A stretch of 64,000 bases of DNA from an uncultured Propionibacterium sp. (lineage in GTDB: Bacteria; Actinomycetota; Actinomycetes; Propionibacteriales; Propionibacteriaceae), in assembly GCA_938036835.1 (NCBI GenBank), contig CALHWB010000046.1:15967-79966 (forward strand), written 5' to 3'. The notes beneath the pieces are model-generated. The model was given only the letters and a program-made list of their open reading frames with translations, was not told the DNA's origin and did no database searches. Position 1 is the stretch's first letter, and the number at the start of each line of letters is the position of its first letter. A program made the translations under genes and the position numbers. Shown piece by piece: positions 1 to 10,564 of this stretch.

Positions 1-615
1 CGCGTGGGCCAGCGCGGTACCCAGCGGCGCCAGGTGCCATCTGTCGGTGTACAGGTTGAGGCCGGGGCCCCGGTCGTCGGTGATGACCCGTGGCCTGCTG
101 CCGGCCAATTGGGCCTTGACCTGCGCCATTGCCTGCTCGGGAGCCAGTTCGCTGGCGATGCTCGCGTTCAGTCGAGCCCGGTTGAAGAACTCGGCGGTGA
201 CCCGGGTATGCGGGTGGAAGGCTGCCTGGGCGAGGCCCGGCAATCGGTGGGCGGTGCAGGCGATGATCGACAACGCCAGCCAGATCATGACCACCAGGAA
301 TGGGATGGAACTGAACATGTTGAAGAAGCCGGCGCTCGCCAGGATGTCGGTCCATCCGCCGTAGGTCGGACGAACGGATTCCAGCCAGGACTTGAACGCC
401 TCGGCGTCATGCTGGGTGCCGGCCGGGACCTGCGGGAACAGCACGCCCAGCAGGGCGAGCAATCCGGTGATCAGGATCACCGCGATCCCGAGGCGCCTGT
501 TGTAGAACAGGGCGTAGCCGAGCCGGAAAAACCGCCCGGGAGCGAACTCCACCGCACCGTCCAGCCCGTCCACCGGTTCCTCGGTGCTGCGTTGTTCATC
601 GGTGTTCAAGCTCAT
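1..615 (-). CDS. resB: ResB/Ccs1-type cytochrome c biogenesis protein (partial, 3' end outside window)
   Basis: This is the N-terminal 205 codons of a ResB-like protein, read from ATG at 615 to the left edge. ResB/Ccs1 is the membrane partner of CcsA in system II haem delivery to apocytochromes outside the membrane. Seen here: a short polar leader, a first hydrophobic segment containing ILITGLLALLGVLFP, then a second containing FLVVMIWLALSIIACTAHR, followed by soluble sequence. The ATG follows AAGGAGCAGGA. It lies 10 bases after the ccdA stop in the same orientation, and the upstream genes are a multihaem nitrite reductase, which needs covalent haem attachment. A ccsA/resC gene would be expected to the left of the window. 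Confidence 0.85.
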   Translation of the reverse strand, partial: MSLNTDEQRSTEEPVDGLDGAVEFAPGRFFRLGYALFYNRRLGIAVILITGLLALLGVLFPQVPAGTQHDAEAFKSWLESVRPTYGGWTDILASAGFFNMFSSIPFLVVMIWLALSIIACTAHRLPGLAQAAFHPHTRVTAEFFNRARLNASIASELAPEQAMAQVKAQLAGSRPRVITDDRGPGLNLYTDRWHLAPLGTALAHA

Positions 616-625
616 TCCTGCTCCT

Positions 626-1330
626 TCACGCGCCGAATTGGGGAACGACGCCAGCCAGCCGGTTGAACTGGTTGGTGATCATCAAGAACCCGATGACCAT
701 CAGCAGGCCACCGCCGACCAGGCCGATACCTACCTGGTGACGCCGGAACCAGTCGAAACGCACCTTGGCCTCGACCACCCCGATGGCAACCAGCATGAAC
801 GGCACCCCCAGGCCCAGGCAGTAGGCAATCATCAACGACACCCCGCGGCCTGCCGAACCGGAGTTCGTCGCCAGGGCGAGGATGCCACCCAGTGTCGGGC
901 CGATGCAGGGGGTCCACCCCGCGCCGAAGACCACCCCCAGCAGACCCGAACGCAGCAGCCCCGGCCGGGCGGTGTCCCGGTGGGTCACCGGCATCCTGAT
1001 CACCCTATTCAGCAGGCCGATCTCGATCAGGCCGGCGACGTGCAAGCCCATTAGGATCAGCGCCGCACCGCATACCACGCGCACCGGCCCGGCCGCGGCG
1101 CCCAGCGAGCGGCCGATCAGTCCCAGCGACGCCCACATCGCGATGAACACCAGGGAGAACCCGGCGACGAAGCTGCCCGCGTTGCGCATCGCCAGTCTGC
1201 GGTTGCCGGCCCCGCCGGGGCCGGGAGCCCCGATCAGCTGCCCGATGAAGGCGGGCACGATGGGCAGGAAGCAGGGGGACGCGAACGAGGCCACTCCGGC
1301 CAGCAGGGCGAGCGGGATGGTGACTTCCAT
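626..1330 (-). CDS. ccdA: CcdA-family thiol-disulfide reductant transporter
   Basis: A 234-residue polytopic protein of the CcdA/DsbD transmembrane family, which moves reducing power across the membrane to keep apocytochrome CXXCH cysteines reduced. The two family cysteines are visible in ASFASPCFLPIVP near the N-terminus and in GAGWTPCIGPTLGG in the middle, with about six hydrophobic segments. I chose ATG at 1330 (protein starting MEVTIPL) because a longer reading would overlap the upstream TPR gene. That gene's stop is at 1332-1334, so the two are translationally coupled. The gene sits between the TPR gene and resB in the nitrite reductase operon. Confidence 0.88.
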   Translation of the reverse strand: MEVTIPLALLAGVASFASPCFLPIVPAFIGQLIGAPGPGGAGNRRLAMRNAGSFVAGFSLVFIAMWASLGLIGRSLGAAAGPVRVVCGAALILMGLHVAGLIEIGLLNRVIRMPVTHRDTARPGLLRSGLLGVVFGAGWTPCIGPTLGGILALATNSGSAGRGVSLMIAYCLGLGVPFMLVAIGVVEAKVRFDWFRRHQVGIGLVGGGLLMVIGFLMITNQFNRLAGVVPQFGA

Positions 1331-1331
1331 G

Positions 1332-2414
1332 TCAGCGGCTCGGGGTCGAGGTGGGTGAGCGCCGCTCAAGCTGGTCCAGATACCGCTGCGCCCGTTCGGC
1401 GATGTCCCCACCGGGCGCCAATTCGATCACCTTGTGCCAGGCCTGCACCGCATGTTCCTCGTCCGGCGGGTCGGCCGACATGTACAGGAATCCCAGGTTG
1501 AACCATGGGGTCGGATCGGTGGGGGCGATCTCGGTGGCGTGCAGCCAGTGCCGTTCGGCTTCGGCGTCCATCTTGAGGTTGTATTCGGCGACCCCGATAG
1601 CCAGCAGGCCGTCAAGGTGGTTGGGGTCGATATCCAGAATCGGTTTGAGCGTATCCAGGGCGTCCTGGAACAGCAGCGCGTCCAGGTAGAGCTCACCGAG
1701 CTTCATGCGCAGGTCGGTGTTCTGCGGGTCTGCTTCGATTTGTGCCGCGAGCTCGGCGACCCTGCCCTGATCGATGCTGGGCATCGGGGTAGGCATCGAA
1801 CCGATATCGGGGTGGTTGCTGGGCAGTCCGCTGATCGCGGGATGCCCGCTCGGCAGTTCACCGCTGGTGCCGGCGTTGCGGCCCAGTTGCTGGACGATGA
1901 TCACCACCGCAGCCGCCAGCAGGCAGACCAGGATCAGGTTAACCCGTCCCGGACCATTCCGCCTAGTCGGCTGACCCGGTTGCCTGCCGGTCCCGGGTTT
2001 ACGGGTGGGCCGAGCCGCCGGGGGTTCCTCGAAGTCGTCGGCGAACGCCTCCAACCCGACCGCCTCATCGCCGGCATCGGTGGTTTCGGCTTCGGCGGCC
2101 TGACCTGCCCCGGGCGATCCGGTCGTATCCGGCGGCCCGGTGACACCTGCCGGAAGCTCGTCACCGGTCGTATCCGACGCGTTGTCAGTTGATATCGAGC
2201 CGGCGGTATCGATGCTTCCACCAGCCGGGCCGGCGAGTCCGGCCTCGCCGGTCGAGCATCCGGCATCGTGGTTCCCGGCGGCCGGGGCACCGGCAGCGGG
2301 CCGGGCCAGCTGTCGATTGGCCCAGTCCTGTAGCCCTGCGGGTGCGGTAGCGAGGAAGGCGGCCAATTCGTCTGGATCCGGACCGGATCCGGGTTCCTCG
2401 TGCACCGCACCCAT
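1332..2414 (-). CDS. membrane-anchored TPR protein of cytochrome c maturation (NrfG/CcmI-like)
   Basis: A 360-residue protein with three parts: a low-complexity Gly/Ala/Pro/Asp-rich cytoplasmic N-terminus (to about 150), one transmembrane segment (LILVCLLAAAVVIIVQQLG, about 158-176), and a C-terminal tetratricopeptide region (about 215-350) with repeats such as LGELYLDALLFQDALDTL and AIGVAEYNLKMDAEAERHW. TPR proteins of this layout (CcmI, NrfG) hold apocytochromes for haem ligation. Position between nrfA and ccdA supports that role, although TPRs alone are not specific. The start at 2414 (MGAVHEE) follows GGAGCAACCT and begins 20 bases after the nrfA stop; the longer reading is unlikely. Confidence 0.75.
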   Translation of the reverse strand: MGAVHEEPGSGPDPDELAAFLATAPAGLQDWANRQLARPAAGAPAAGNHDAGCSTGEAGLAGPAGGSIDTAGSISTDNASDTTGDELPAGVTGPPDTTGSPGAGQAAEAETTDAGDEAVGLEAFADDFEEPPAARPTRKPGTGRQPGQPTRRNGPGRVNLILVCLLAAAVVIIVQQLGRNAGTSGELPSGHPAISGLPSNHPDIGSMPTPMPSIDQGRVAELAAQIEADPQNTDLRMKLGELYLDALLFQDALDTLKPILDIDPNHLDGLLAIGVAEYNLKMDAEAERHWLHATEIAPTDPTPWFNLGFLYMSADPPDEEHAVQAWHKVIELAPGGDIAERAQRYLDQLERRSPTSTPSR

Positions 2415-2433
2415 AGGTTGCTCCGTTCGCCGT

Positions 2434-3942
2434 TCAGCGAGTGCCCGATGGGCTCGGGGATGCGCCGGGCAGCGGGCCGCTCGCCGGGCCGACGTCCACA
2501 CCGTGCAGCGCAAGCTGCCCTCTACGTGACCAGTCGGTGGCCTGGTTGAGCAACGAGATCTGGTAGGCGGGCGCGTGGAAGCCCTTCGAGTTCTCCGACA
2601 CGTTGTAGTCGATCAGGAAGGACGCCCGACGCTGGTAGTCCTGGGCGAGCGCGATCTGTTCCGGCGTTGCGGTGCCATTGGCCTGGGCGGCCTCCAGATC
2701 CTTCACCAGGGCGTCGAAGGCCGCGAAGGAAATGTCCTGGGCGGCATACCAACGCTGCTGGATGGTATCGACCCGTTCCCGCATCTCCTCGGCGGTCGAG
2801 TGATGGCAGGTCAGGCAGCTTTGATTGATGCTCTTCTCGCTGCGCATCGGGGTGTCCACATCGTGATTGCTGACCTTGGCCGCGCCGTCGCGCATATAGG
2901 CCATGTGGCAGTCGGCGCAGGTGACGCCGTTGGCGGCATGGATGCCCTGACTCCAGGTATCGAAATCGGGATGCTGGGCCTTCAGTACCGGGGCGCCGGT
3001 CTGGGCATGCTGGAAATCGGTCCAGCCGATCTCGTCGTAGTAGCGGATGGCGTCATAGGCGGTCAGGCCGTACCGCCACGGGAAGGTCAAGGTGTTGCCA
3101 TCGGGGGCGAAGTAGTATTCGACATGGCATTGGGCACAGACGTAGGCACGCATTTCCTGGGTGGTGGCGTCCCGGTTCACGTCATAGTCCATGATGCCCT
3201 GCGAGGCTTTGACGGCCCTGATGCCCGCGATGAATGCCGGTCGGGTGATGCGCAGTTGCATGGTCTGGGGATCATGGCAGTCGATGCAAGCGATCGGTCC
3301 CCTGGCGTGCTGTACGGCCTCGCCGTAGGTCAACTTGTTCATGGCCGCGAAGCCGGCCATCTGGTCCCCATTGCCTAGCTCGGCGTAGATCTCCGGCATG
3401 GAGGCGTGGCAGTTCAGGCAGGTGCCGGGCTGGTTGACCTCGGTGATCCGGCGGACGTAGCGCTGATCGGTCAGCATCCACTGGTGGCCGCGGGGTTCCC
3501 GGTACTCCTTGGAGAAGGCGTAGCCCTGCCACATGGTGACCAGCCTGGGATACTCCTCCAATTTGGAGTGCGTGATGAACATCCGGGGATCGTTGGGATC
3601 GCTCGGATTGTCGTTCGGCTGTAGCTCCTGCGCGCCGCTGTCCTCGGTTTGTAGGTAGCTCTCATATTGCAGGGGGAAGTTCCGGCCCCATACGGCCGGA
3701 TCGTAGGTCTGGTCGGTCAGTTCCACCACCTCGGTGAAGGGCCGCTCGGCCTCCTGTTTGTGATCGAAGATCGTGATGAGCAGCCAGGTAAGCCCGGCCG
3801 CCGCTAGCATGCAGGCGATCAGCACCACGACCGGCACCCACCGCTTGCGGGGGCCGCTCCAGGTGTTGGCGCTCTCGCCGCGGGATGGTTTAGCCGGCTC
3901 GAAGAGATCGTCGGTGCCGTGCTCAGCGTTCTCGTTACTCAT
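2434..3942 (-). CDS. nrfA: pentahaem cytochrome c nitrite reductase, catalytic subunit NrfA
   Basis: NrfA reduces nitrite to ammonium with six electrons outside the cytoplasmic membrane. The 502-residue protein has an N-terminal anchor (VVVLIACMLAAAGLTWLLI) and five haem motifs in order: CLNCH, CIDCH, CAQCH, CADCH and CLTCH. The third lies in the diagnostic AQCHVEYYF, and KAQHP and GIHAANGVTCADCH are family motifs around the active site. In the E. coli enzyme the first motif is CXXCK with lysine as ligand; here it is CXXCH, a variant known in some NrfA lineages. The gene starts 4 bases after the nrfH stop. Multihaem motifs and nrfH make the call firm. Confidence 0.96.
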   Translation of the reverse strand: MSNENAEHGTDDLFEPAKPSRGESANTWSGPRKRWVPVVVLIACMLAAAGLTWLLITIFDHKQEAERPFTEVVELTDQTYDPAVWGRNFPLQYESYLQTEDSGAQELQPNDNPSDPNDPRMFITHSKLEEYPRLVTMWQGYAFSKEYREPRGHQWMLTDQRYVRRITEVNQPGTCLNCHASMPEIYAELGNGDQMAGFAAMNKLTYGEAVQHARGPIACIDCHDPQTMQLRITRPAFIAGIRAVKASQGIMDYDVNRDATTQEMRAYVCAQCHVEYYFAPDGNTLTFPWRYGLTAYDAIRYYDEIGWTDFQHAQTGAPVLKAQHPDFDTWSQGIHAANGVTCADCHMAYMRDGAAKVSNHDVDTPMRSEKSINQSCLTCHHSTAEEMRERVDTIQQRWYAAQDISFAAFDALVKDLEAAQANGTATPEQIALAQDYQRRASFLIDYNVSENSKGFHAPAYQISLLNQATDWSRRGQLALHGVDVGPASGPLPGASPSPSGTR

Positions 3943-3945
3943 CTG

Positions 3946-4443
3946 TCACCTCATGTGTCCCACGCCGTCGTGGCAGCGGATGCACGACAGGGTTTCCCCG
4001 GTGTGATTGGAACTGTTTGTGATCTGGTCAACGAGGTTCTCGTGGCAGTGCAGGCAATTGGCCTCGGTGACCCGGCGGTTGTGGTCCCGGATCTGGATGT
4101 TCTCGGGATAGTCCTGCAAGGTGAATTTCAGGGAATGCATGAACCCGTTCTCGGCCTTATTGGCGTACTTGTGAATCAGGTTGTCATGGGGGGCGTGGCA
4201 GTCGTTGCAGGTGGCCACATCGGCGTGGCTGCCCCGCAGCCAGCCCTCGTACTGCTCGTTCATCGCGTGGCAGCTAGCGCAGGTTCTGGGGTCGTTGCCG
4301 AAATAGTTGGCTATCCCGGCGTAGTAGAAGGTGAACAGGCCGATCCCCAGGATCGCTCCGATCAGCGCGGCCAGGGCGATCCCCAGCCAGCCGGTGAACG
4401 CATGGGTGAACTCACGCCACAAGCGTTTGATGAGTCTTGCCAT
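3946..4443 (-). CDS. nrfH: tetrahaem quinol dehydrogenase NrfH
   Basis: NrfH oxidises membrane quinol and passes electrons to NrfA. This NapC/NirT-family protein is 165 residues with one N-terminal membrane helix (LGIALAALIGAILGIGLFTFYYAG) and four haem motifs: CASCH, CNDCH, CLHCH and CIRCH, the usual count and length. It is the first gene of the minus-strand operon nrfH-nrfA-TPR-ccdA-resB. ATG at 4443 is preceded by GAAGGAGGAC, a strong ribosome binding site. The upstream region holds the palindrome described at 4546. Confidence 0.95.
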   Translation of the reverse strand: MARLIKRLWREFTHAFTGWLGIALAALIGAILGIGLFTFYYAGIANYFGNDPRTCASCHAMNEQYEGWLRGSHADVATCNDCHAPHDNLIHKYANKAENGFMHSLKFTLQDYPENIQIRDHNRRVTEANCLHCHENLVDQITNSSNHTGETLSCIRCHDGVGHMR

Positions 4444-4545
4444 GTCCGTCCTCCTTCGCTTCGTTGCGAAACCGGTCCTACATCATTTCTACCAACTCCG
4501 CCGTGTCAATCGCAAGCCGCCGCACAAGACGTTCTGCCTAGACAG

Positions 4546-4559
4546 TTAGGGTTACCTAA
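4546..4559. promoter_or_regulatory. TTAGG-N4-CCTAA palindrome upstream of nrfH
   Basis: The sequence TTAGGGTTACCTAA has perfect 5-base inverted arms and lies about 105 bases upstream of nrfH. Its arms match the ends of DtxR/IdeR iron boxes, but the spacing is shorter than the 19-base consensus, so an iron repressor site is only a possibility. Another dimeric regulator would fit as well. The surrounding 4444-4690 gap holds no gene; it also contains a small hairpin (CCCGGTATAACCGGG, 4581-4595) downstream of the M3 peptidase gene. Confidence 0.35.
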
Positions 4560-4690
4560 GTTCGAACCGGTCGGGCATCACCCGGTATAACCGGGCATCG
4601 CCGGGCCCTTGGCCGGCGGCCACCACCGATCGGCCGGGCCCGCGTCGATGGCCCCGGGGCGGCCTCGCGGGCGAGCTGCCGGGCATGGCC

Positions 4691-6604
<1,914 letters not shown>

Positions 6605-7187
6605 CGCCCCAGATTACGCGAACGTTCTCGCCGGATCGCATCCTGAGCGGCTGCCCGGCGGGCGGGGTTCCGCACGGCCGGGCAGCCCGAGACGAATCCG
6701 CCCCCGTCCTTACCCGAAGACCGGCCCGCTTCGCCTCCGCTGGCCGTTCCGCAATAGACCATTCCGCGGCTCACGCCACGCACCTTGCCGGGGCCCCACC
6801 CAATCCGGGCACCGGCCCCACCCATTCCGGGATTCCGTCGCCGGAGGCCGGCGACGACCCCAGCGCTCGGGTGCGCATCCATTGCGGCACCTAAAACCGT
6901 TGAGCGCTGGAAACCGTTGAGCGCTGGTCGAGACATCGGGCAAGCCGTCACCGGCTCACAGCGCCACCGATTGCCATTCCCGGTTCCTGTTGGCCCGGTC
7001 TGCAACGGGTTTGAACAGTGGACTCTTGCTAGGGAATTCTACAACTCACCGGCGCAACAACCAGCCGTAACAGGTCCTCGCCAATTCCTTCCAGATATCA
7101 AAATTTCGTCTTGTCCGCCGCCGTGGAACGGCAATCGCTTTGATAGAGACCGCACTTTTCCCCGATTTCACGAACTAGGGTGGTTGG
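6605..7187. other. 583-base gap with a 17-base tandem duplication
   Basis: No convincing gene is visible on either strand; short frames here lack ribosome sites and family-like sequence. A perfect tandem duplication of AAACCGTTGAGCGCTGG lies at 6894-6910 and 6911-6927, each copy containing AGCGCT. The last 150 bases before 7188 are relatively AT-rich and probably hold the promoter of the RbsD/FucU gene. Confidence 0.5.
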
Positions 7188-7607
7188 GTGCTGAAGAACC
7201 TAGATCCGTTGCTGGTTCCGCCGCTGCTGGCCGCTCTAGCCGAGATGGGCCACGGAGATGTGATCGCGGTGGTGGACAGGAACTTCGCCGCCTATTCGCA
7301 CACCACGCGGGTAATCGATCTGCCGACCGCGAGCACCGCGCAGGTGATGCGGGCGATCTGCTCGGTGCTGCCGCTGGATCTGTCCAGCGATTCCGCGGTG
7401 ATCCATCTGTTGACCGATCAGGGCCACGAATCCCCCGTGACCACCGAGGTCCGCCGTATCTGGACCAGAGCGGAGGTCCATCCGGTGAGCGACAAGGGAC
7501 TACGACGGCCAGAGTTCTATCCACAGGTCCGGGACGCCTACTGCGCGGTGCGCACCGGCGAGGTGCTGCCGCACGCCTGCTATCTGCTGCGCAAGGGAAT
7601 CCGCTAG
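7188..7607 (+). CDS. RbsD/FucU-family sugar mutarotase
   Basis: A 139-residue protein of the RbsD/FucU fold, which interconverts anomers or ring forms of sugars such as ribose or fucose. The N-terminus, MLKNLDPLLVPPLLAALAEMGHGD followed by VIAVVDRNFAA, matches the family signature in which the EMGHGD histidine is catalytic. YAC-type C-terminal residues appear as FYPQVRDAYCAVRTGE. Length is typical of FucU. It is monocistronic here. A ribose-type transporter lies far away (45-51 kb), so a functional link is only speculative. The start is GTG at 7188 with a weak AGGGTGG site. Confidence 0.85.
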   Translation: MLKNLDPLLVPPLLAALAEMGHGDVIAVVDRNFAAYSHTTRVIDLPTASTAQVMRAICSVLPLDLSSDSAVIHLLTDQGHESPVTTEVRRIWTRAEVHPVSDKGLRRPEFYPQVRDAYCAVRTGEVLPHACYLLRKGIR

Positions 7608-7802
7608 CGCCCGCCCGCCATCCTTTACCACCGACCGAAACCTACCCCAGCATCCAGACCCCCAGCCGCCCCCGCCACAAGACGACCAGCATGCCCGAGT
7701 GGGGCGTTCGCCCGTGTCCAGTTCCCGGGCGAACAGGCCCATCGCTAGACTGACTGCACCGGCACCAAGTCAGGCCGGCATCGCCGGCGATTGGTGGCAG
7801 TC

Positions 7803-10007
7803 ATGACGGATCGTCCCGCACTGGATTCGCGACCGCTCGGCGTGATCCTGGTGAATGGGCTACTACCCAGGCCGATGGCCGGTCCTCCGGAGGCCACCGG
7901 CGCCTGCCCCGCTGGCGCACCGGTCAACTGGCTGGGATTGGCCAGATCGTCGGAAGAGGCGCTGACCGAACTTGAGGCCCTGCTGACCGGGCAGGGCCAT
8001 GTGGTGCGGCGCCCGGGCATCGCCCCCGCCGGCAACGGCGCCGGGGCTCTGCCCGAGACCTTCTGGGAGCACGCCCGCTCGAAGCTGGAATCCGCCAGCC
8101 ACCAGCTTGAGCTGGCCACGGGCACGGCGGCCTGTGTGGTGGGGGTCGGGCTGGGTGGCCTGCTGGCACTGGAACTGGCTCTCGATGGCCGGATCGCAGC
8201 CGTGGTTGCCTGGCAGCCCGATCTCGGGTTGCCCAAGGAACTGGACAGCGCCTGGCGGGCCGCCCGAGGGTGCTTCGAATTCCAGGAGCTTGCCGGCGAA
8301 GCCGTCGGCAGGCCGACGCCCGGGGCGACCGGCACCGGCTGGGAGTTGCCCGGCGATTACGCGGAAATCCAATGCCTGCGCCGAGAGATCGAGCACCTGC
8401 GGTCCCGCGTGCTGCCGGTGCCCGGGCTGGTCGTCTCCGATCTCGACGACGTCCGGGCGGTCGACCCGCGCTGGTTCGGCGCTCGAACACAGCGGAACCT
8501 GTGGCTGACGGTGGCCAGCGATGGCGATGTGGTCCGCCCGGACGGGGAAAACGCCTGGGGGCGCACCGACACATTGCGGGCCACTGCCGATTGGCTGAAC
8601 CGGCTGCCCCGGGCCGAGGCAAGCCGACGGCGGGCGGACGGCCGGCTGGTTGAGCCGGCCACCGACCCGGGCGACAGACGCGGCAGCGTGTTCATCTCGT
8701 ACCGGCACGGCGCTGAGGGATCCCGCCGGGCAGCGCATATCGTGGGCTATCTGCAAGCGGCCGGGCTGCGAGTGTTTCTCGACAAGAAACAGATGGAACC
8801 CGACGACATCGTGGCTCTGATCGACCGGGCCATCGCCGACGATTGCAGCGGCGGGGTGATCGTCGCCACGCCGGACATCGGCCACAGCGCTTTCGTGCAA
8901 AGACAGGAATTGCCCAGGCTGCTCGCGCACGCCGAGCGGCATGGCATGCGGATCGCGGTGGACAATGCCATCCGCAGCGCCGATGACCCCGGGCGCATCG
9001 ACGTGCGAAAACCGCTGGACTTGCTGGGCCTGCCCCAAGAAACCCTGGACAACTTCACCCAGTACGACATGATGGGCGTCGAGCACGCGGCAAATGCCCA
9101 CCCCGGCCTGCCGGTGACCGAAAACTATGGGATCGATTCCTATATCGAACACCTACTGCGCAGCCGCATGGAACCACTACGCAACCACCCGGTGTACCTG
9201 GACATTCACACCTATCCCGGCCTGGGTAGCGATATCCCCGACAATCGGGAGGCCGATCTCCGGATCCGGCTTTGCCTGCCCGGATACCCCGGTGCAGAAT
9301 GTCACCGGGAACGGGTGGCCGCCTTGCGACGCCTCAAGCTGACTCTGCGCTCGATCGGCGAGGCCCTGCACGCGGCCGGCCCCGAACGGGTGATCGTCAC
9401 CGGGGGCGCCCATCAGTCCATCGCTCTGGCGCTGGGCGGCATGCTGTCGGAGCGCCGGCTGGCCTGCCCGGTCATCGTCGAGGACCGCTATGGCGCGTGG
9501 GGGCTGCCCAACGACCACGACCCCCAGGTCTTCCGGGTTTCCGAACCGGTCACGGTGGACGAGGGTGAATGGGACCCATCGGCGCAAACGGTAGCGGTGC
9601 TGGTGGCCGGCCCCCAAACCGACTCCAGGATGTTCACCGACTTCGTGGCAAAGCTGCGGACTCCCATCGCCCGGGCCGCGATCATCGAGGCCTTCGACCC
9701 CAACCGGCCCGGCGATCCGACCGCCACGATCGACGCCCGGGAGGGTACACGGCTCGCCACTCGGATCGCCGCCGAGGTGACCGGCTTAGCCGGTGGCCCG
9801 GGCAGCGAGATCCTGCTGTGCCACGCATTGAGCTTCCCCCTGGCCGTATTGCTGGGCCGGCTGCTCAACAAGTACCGCATCGTCTGCTACGAGGCCATCG
9901 GCAAGCAGTGGTATCAACGCCTGTGTGCGCTGTCCCAATCGGACGCCCAGATCGACTGCGTCTACGACGATCCCTGGCAGCCGGGCGTCCCAACGGAGTT
10001 CTGGTAG
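7803..10007 (+). CDS. TIR-SAVED effector with N-terminal alpha/beta-hydrolase-like domain
   Basis: A 734-residue three-part protein. Residues 1-285 resemble an alpha/beta hydrolase (ILVNG strand, elbow VVGVGLGGLLALEL, later VASDGDVVRP), but the nucleophile position in the GXSXG elbow (residues 114-118) is glycine, so it looks inactive. From 294 a TIR domain follows: GSVFISYRH, AGLRVFLDKKQMEPDD, and FVQRQELPRLL with the expected catalytic glutamate. Residues about 463-734 are a SAVED domain (YLDIHTYPGLGSD, VIVTGGAHQSIALALGG, CHALSFPLAVLLG), the cyclic-oligonucleotide sensor of CBASS and some type III systems. In TIR-SAVED proteins, ligand-driven filaments degrade NAD+. No CBASS cyclase gene is nearby; the gene converges on the type III-D operon ending at 10094. 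The start ATG 7803 follows GGTGG; a TTG at 7791 is possible. Confidence 0.85.
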   Translation: MTDRPALDSRPLGVILVNGLLPRPMAGPPEATGACPAGAPVNWLGLARSSEEALTELEALLTGQGHVVRRPGIAPAGNGAGALPETFWEHARSKLESASHQLELATGTAACVVGVGLGGLLALELALDGRIAAVVAWQPDLGLPKELDSAWRAARGCFEFQELAGEAVGRPTPGATGTGWELPGDYAEIQCLRREIEHLRSRVLPVPGLVVSDLDDVRAVDPRWFGARTQRNLWLTVASDGDVVRPDGENAWGRTDTLRATADWLNRLPRAEASRRRADGRLVEPATDPGDRRGSVFISYRHGAEGSRRAAHIVGYLQAAGLRVFLDKKQMEPDDIVALIDRAIADDCSGGVIVATPDIGHSAFVQRQELPRLLAHAERHGMRIAVDNAIRSADDPGRIDVRKPLDLLGLPQETLDNFTQYDMMGVEHAANAHPGLPVTENYGIDSYIEHLLRSRMEPLRNHPVYLDIHTYPGLGSDIPDNREADLRIRLCLPGYPGAECHRERVAALRRLKLTLRSIGEALHAAGPERVIVTGGAHQSIALALGGMLSERRLACPVIVEDRYGAWGLPNDHDPQVFRVSEPVTVDEGEWDPSAQTVAVLVAGPQTDSRMFTDFVAKLRTPIARAAIIEAFDPNRPGDPTATIDAREGTRLATRIAAEVTGLAGGPGSEILLCHALSFPLAVLLGRLLNKYRIVCYEAIGKQWYQRLCALSQSDAQIDCVYDDPWQPGVPTEFW

Positions 10008-10093
10008 ACGCTAGGATACGCGGCCCACCATCCGCGAGGCGAGCGTCCCCCTCAGCCAGCGCTGACCAAGGTAACTGCCCCTCAGGCACCCAG

Positions 10094-10564
10094 CTAAGCA
10101 GATCGACCTGTCTCCAGGAGACGCACAAACGTCATGGGCATCAGGTCAATCGTCTCATAAAGGAAAACACTGATGGATTTCAATTTGCGAGCTGTAGCAG
10201 CCGATATCTGCCCACTGGCTTGTTGCCAGGGCAACCCCAGGTATTGACGCACACTCACTGACCGCCTTTGAATTGAGGCGTGCCTGCACTGCGGTGCAAC
10301 ATTCTTATCAAACACGAGCGCTCCGACGACACCTTTGTCCTCATCAATACGTACCCGATATAGAACGGTGTCATGCCCGTCCGGCTCCGGTGTTCGCCAC
10401 CCCCACAGATGAGAATAGGGCGGTGCAGTACTCGGGCAGGGGCCTATCTGCAAACCACCGTAGTCGGCCCAAAGGCAGGTGACGTCTCCCAAAATCTCCC
10501 GTACAGCGGCCCATTCCTGTACACCCCACCCATACAGAATTGCGCTGCTCTCCTTGGGGCTCAC
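10094..10564 (-). CDS. csx19: Csx19-like type III-D protein
   Basis: A 156-residue protein at the 3' end of the III-D operon. The sequence LYGWGVQEWAAVREILGDVTCLW followed by ADYGGLQIGPCP and AYSHLWGW-type residues resembles the Csx19 family (TIGR03984) as I recall it. Csx19 is a III-D specific component of effector complexes. The GTG start at 10564 overlaps the stop of the double-Cas7 gene by 4 bases, so the two are coupled. No catalytic motif is evident. The size and position are what III-D operons show; the family call is from memory of sequence style, not from a search. Confidence 0.7.
   Translation of the reverse strand: MSPKESSAILYGWGVQEWAAVREILGDVTCLWADYGGLQIGPCPSTAPPYSHLWGWRTPEPDGHDTVLYRVRIDEDKGVVGALVFDKNVAPQCRHASIQRRSVSVRQYLGLPWQQASGQISAATARKLKSISVFLYETIDLMPMTFVRLLETGRSA

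Noticed and set aside
4581..4595. CCCGGTATAACCGGG as a terminator of the M3 peptidase gene
   Set aside because: The stem has only 6 pairs, no T-tract follows, and it is about 100 bases from the stop.
7188..7607. RbsD/FucU gene as part of the ribose-type transporter operon
   Set aside because: It is almost 38 kb away from that operon and monocistronic; a link would be speculation.
7803..10007. A CBASS operon around TIR-SAVED
   Set aside because: No CD-NTase, E1/E2 or JAB genes are next to it; the upstream neighbour is an RbsD/FucU gene.
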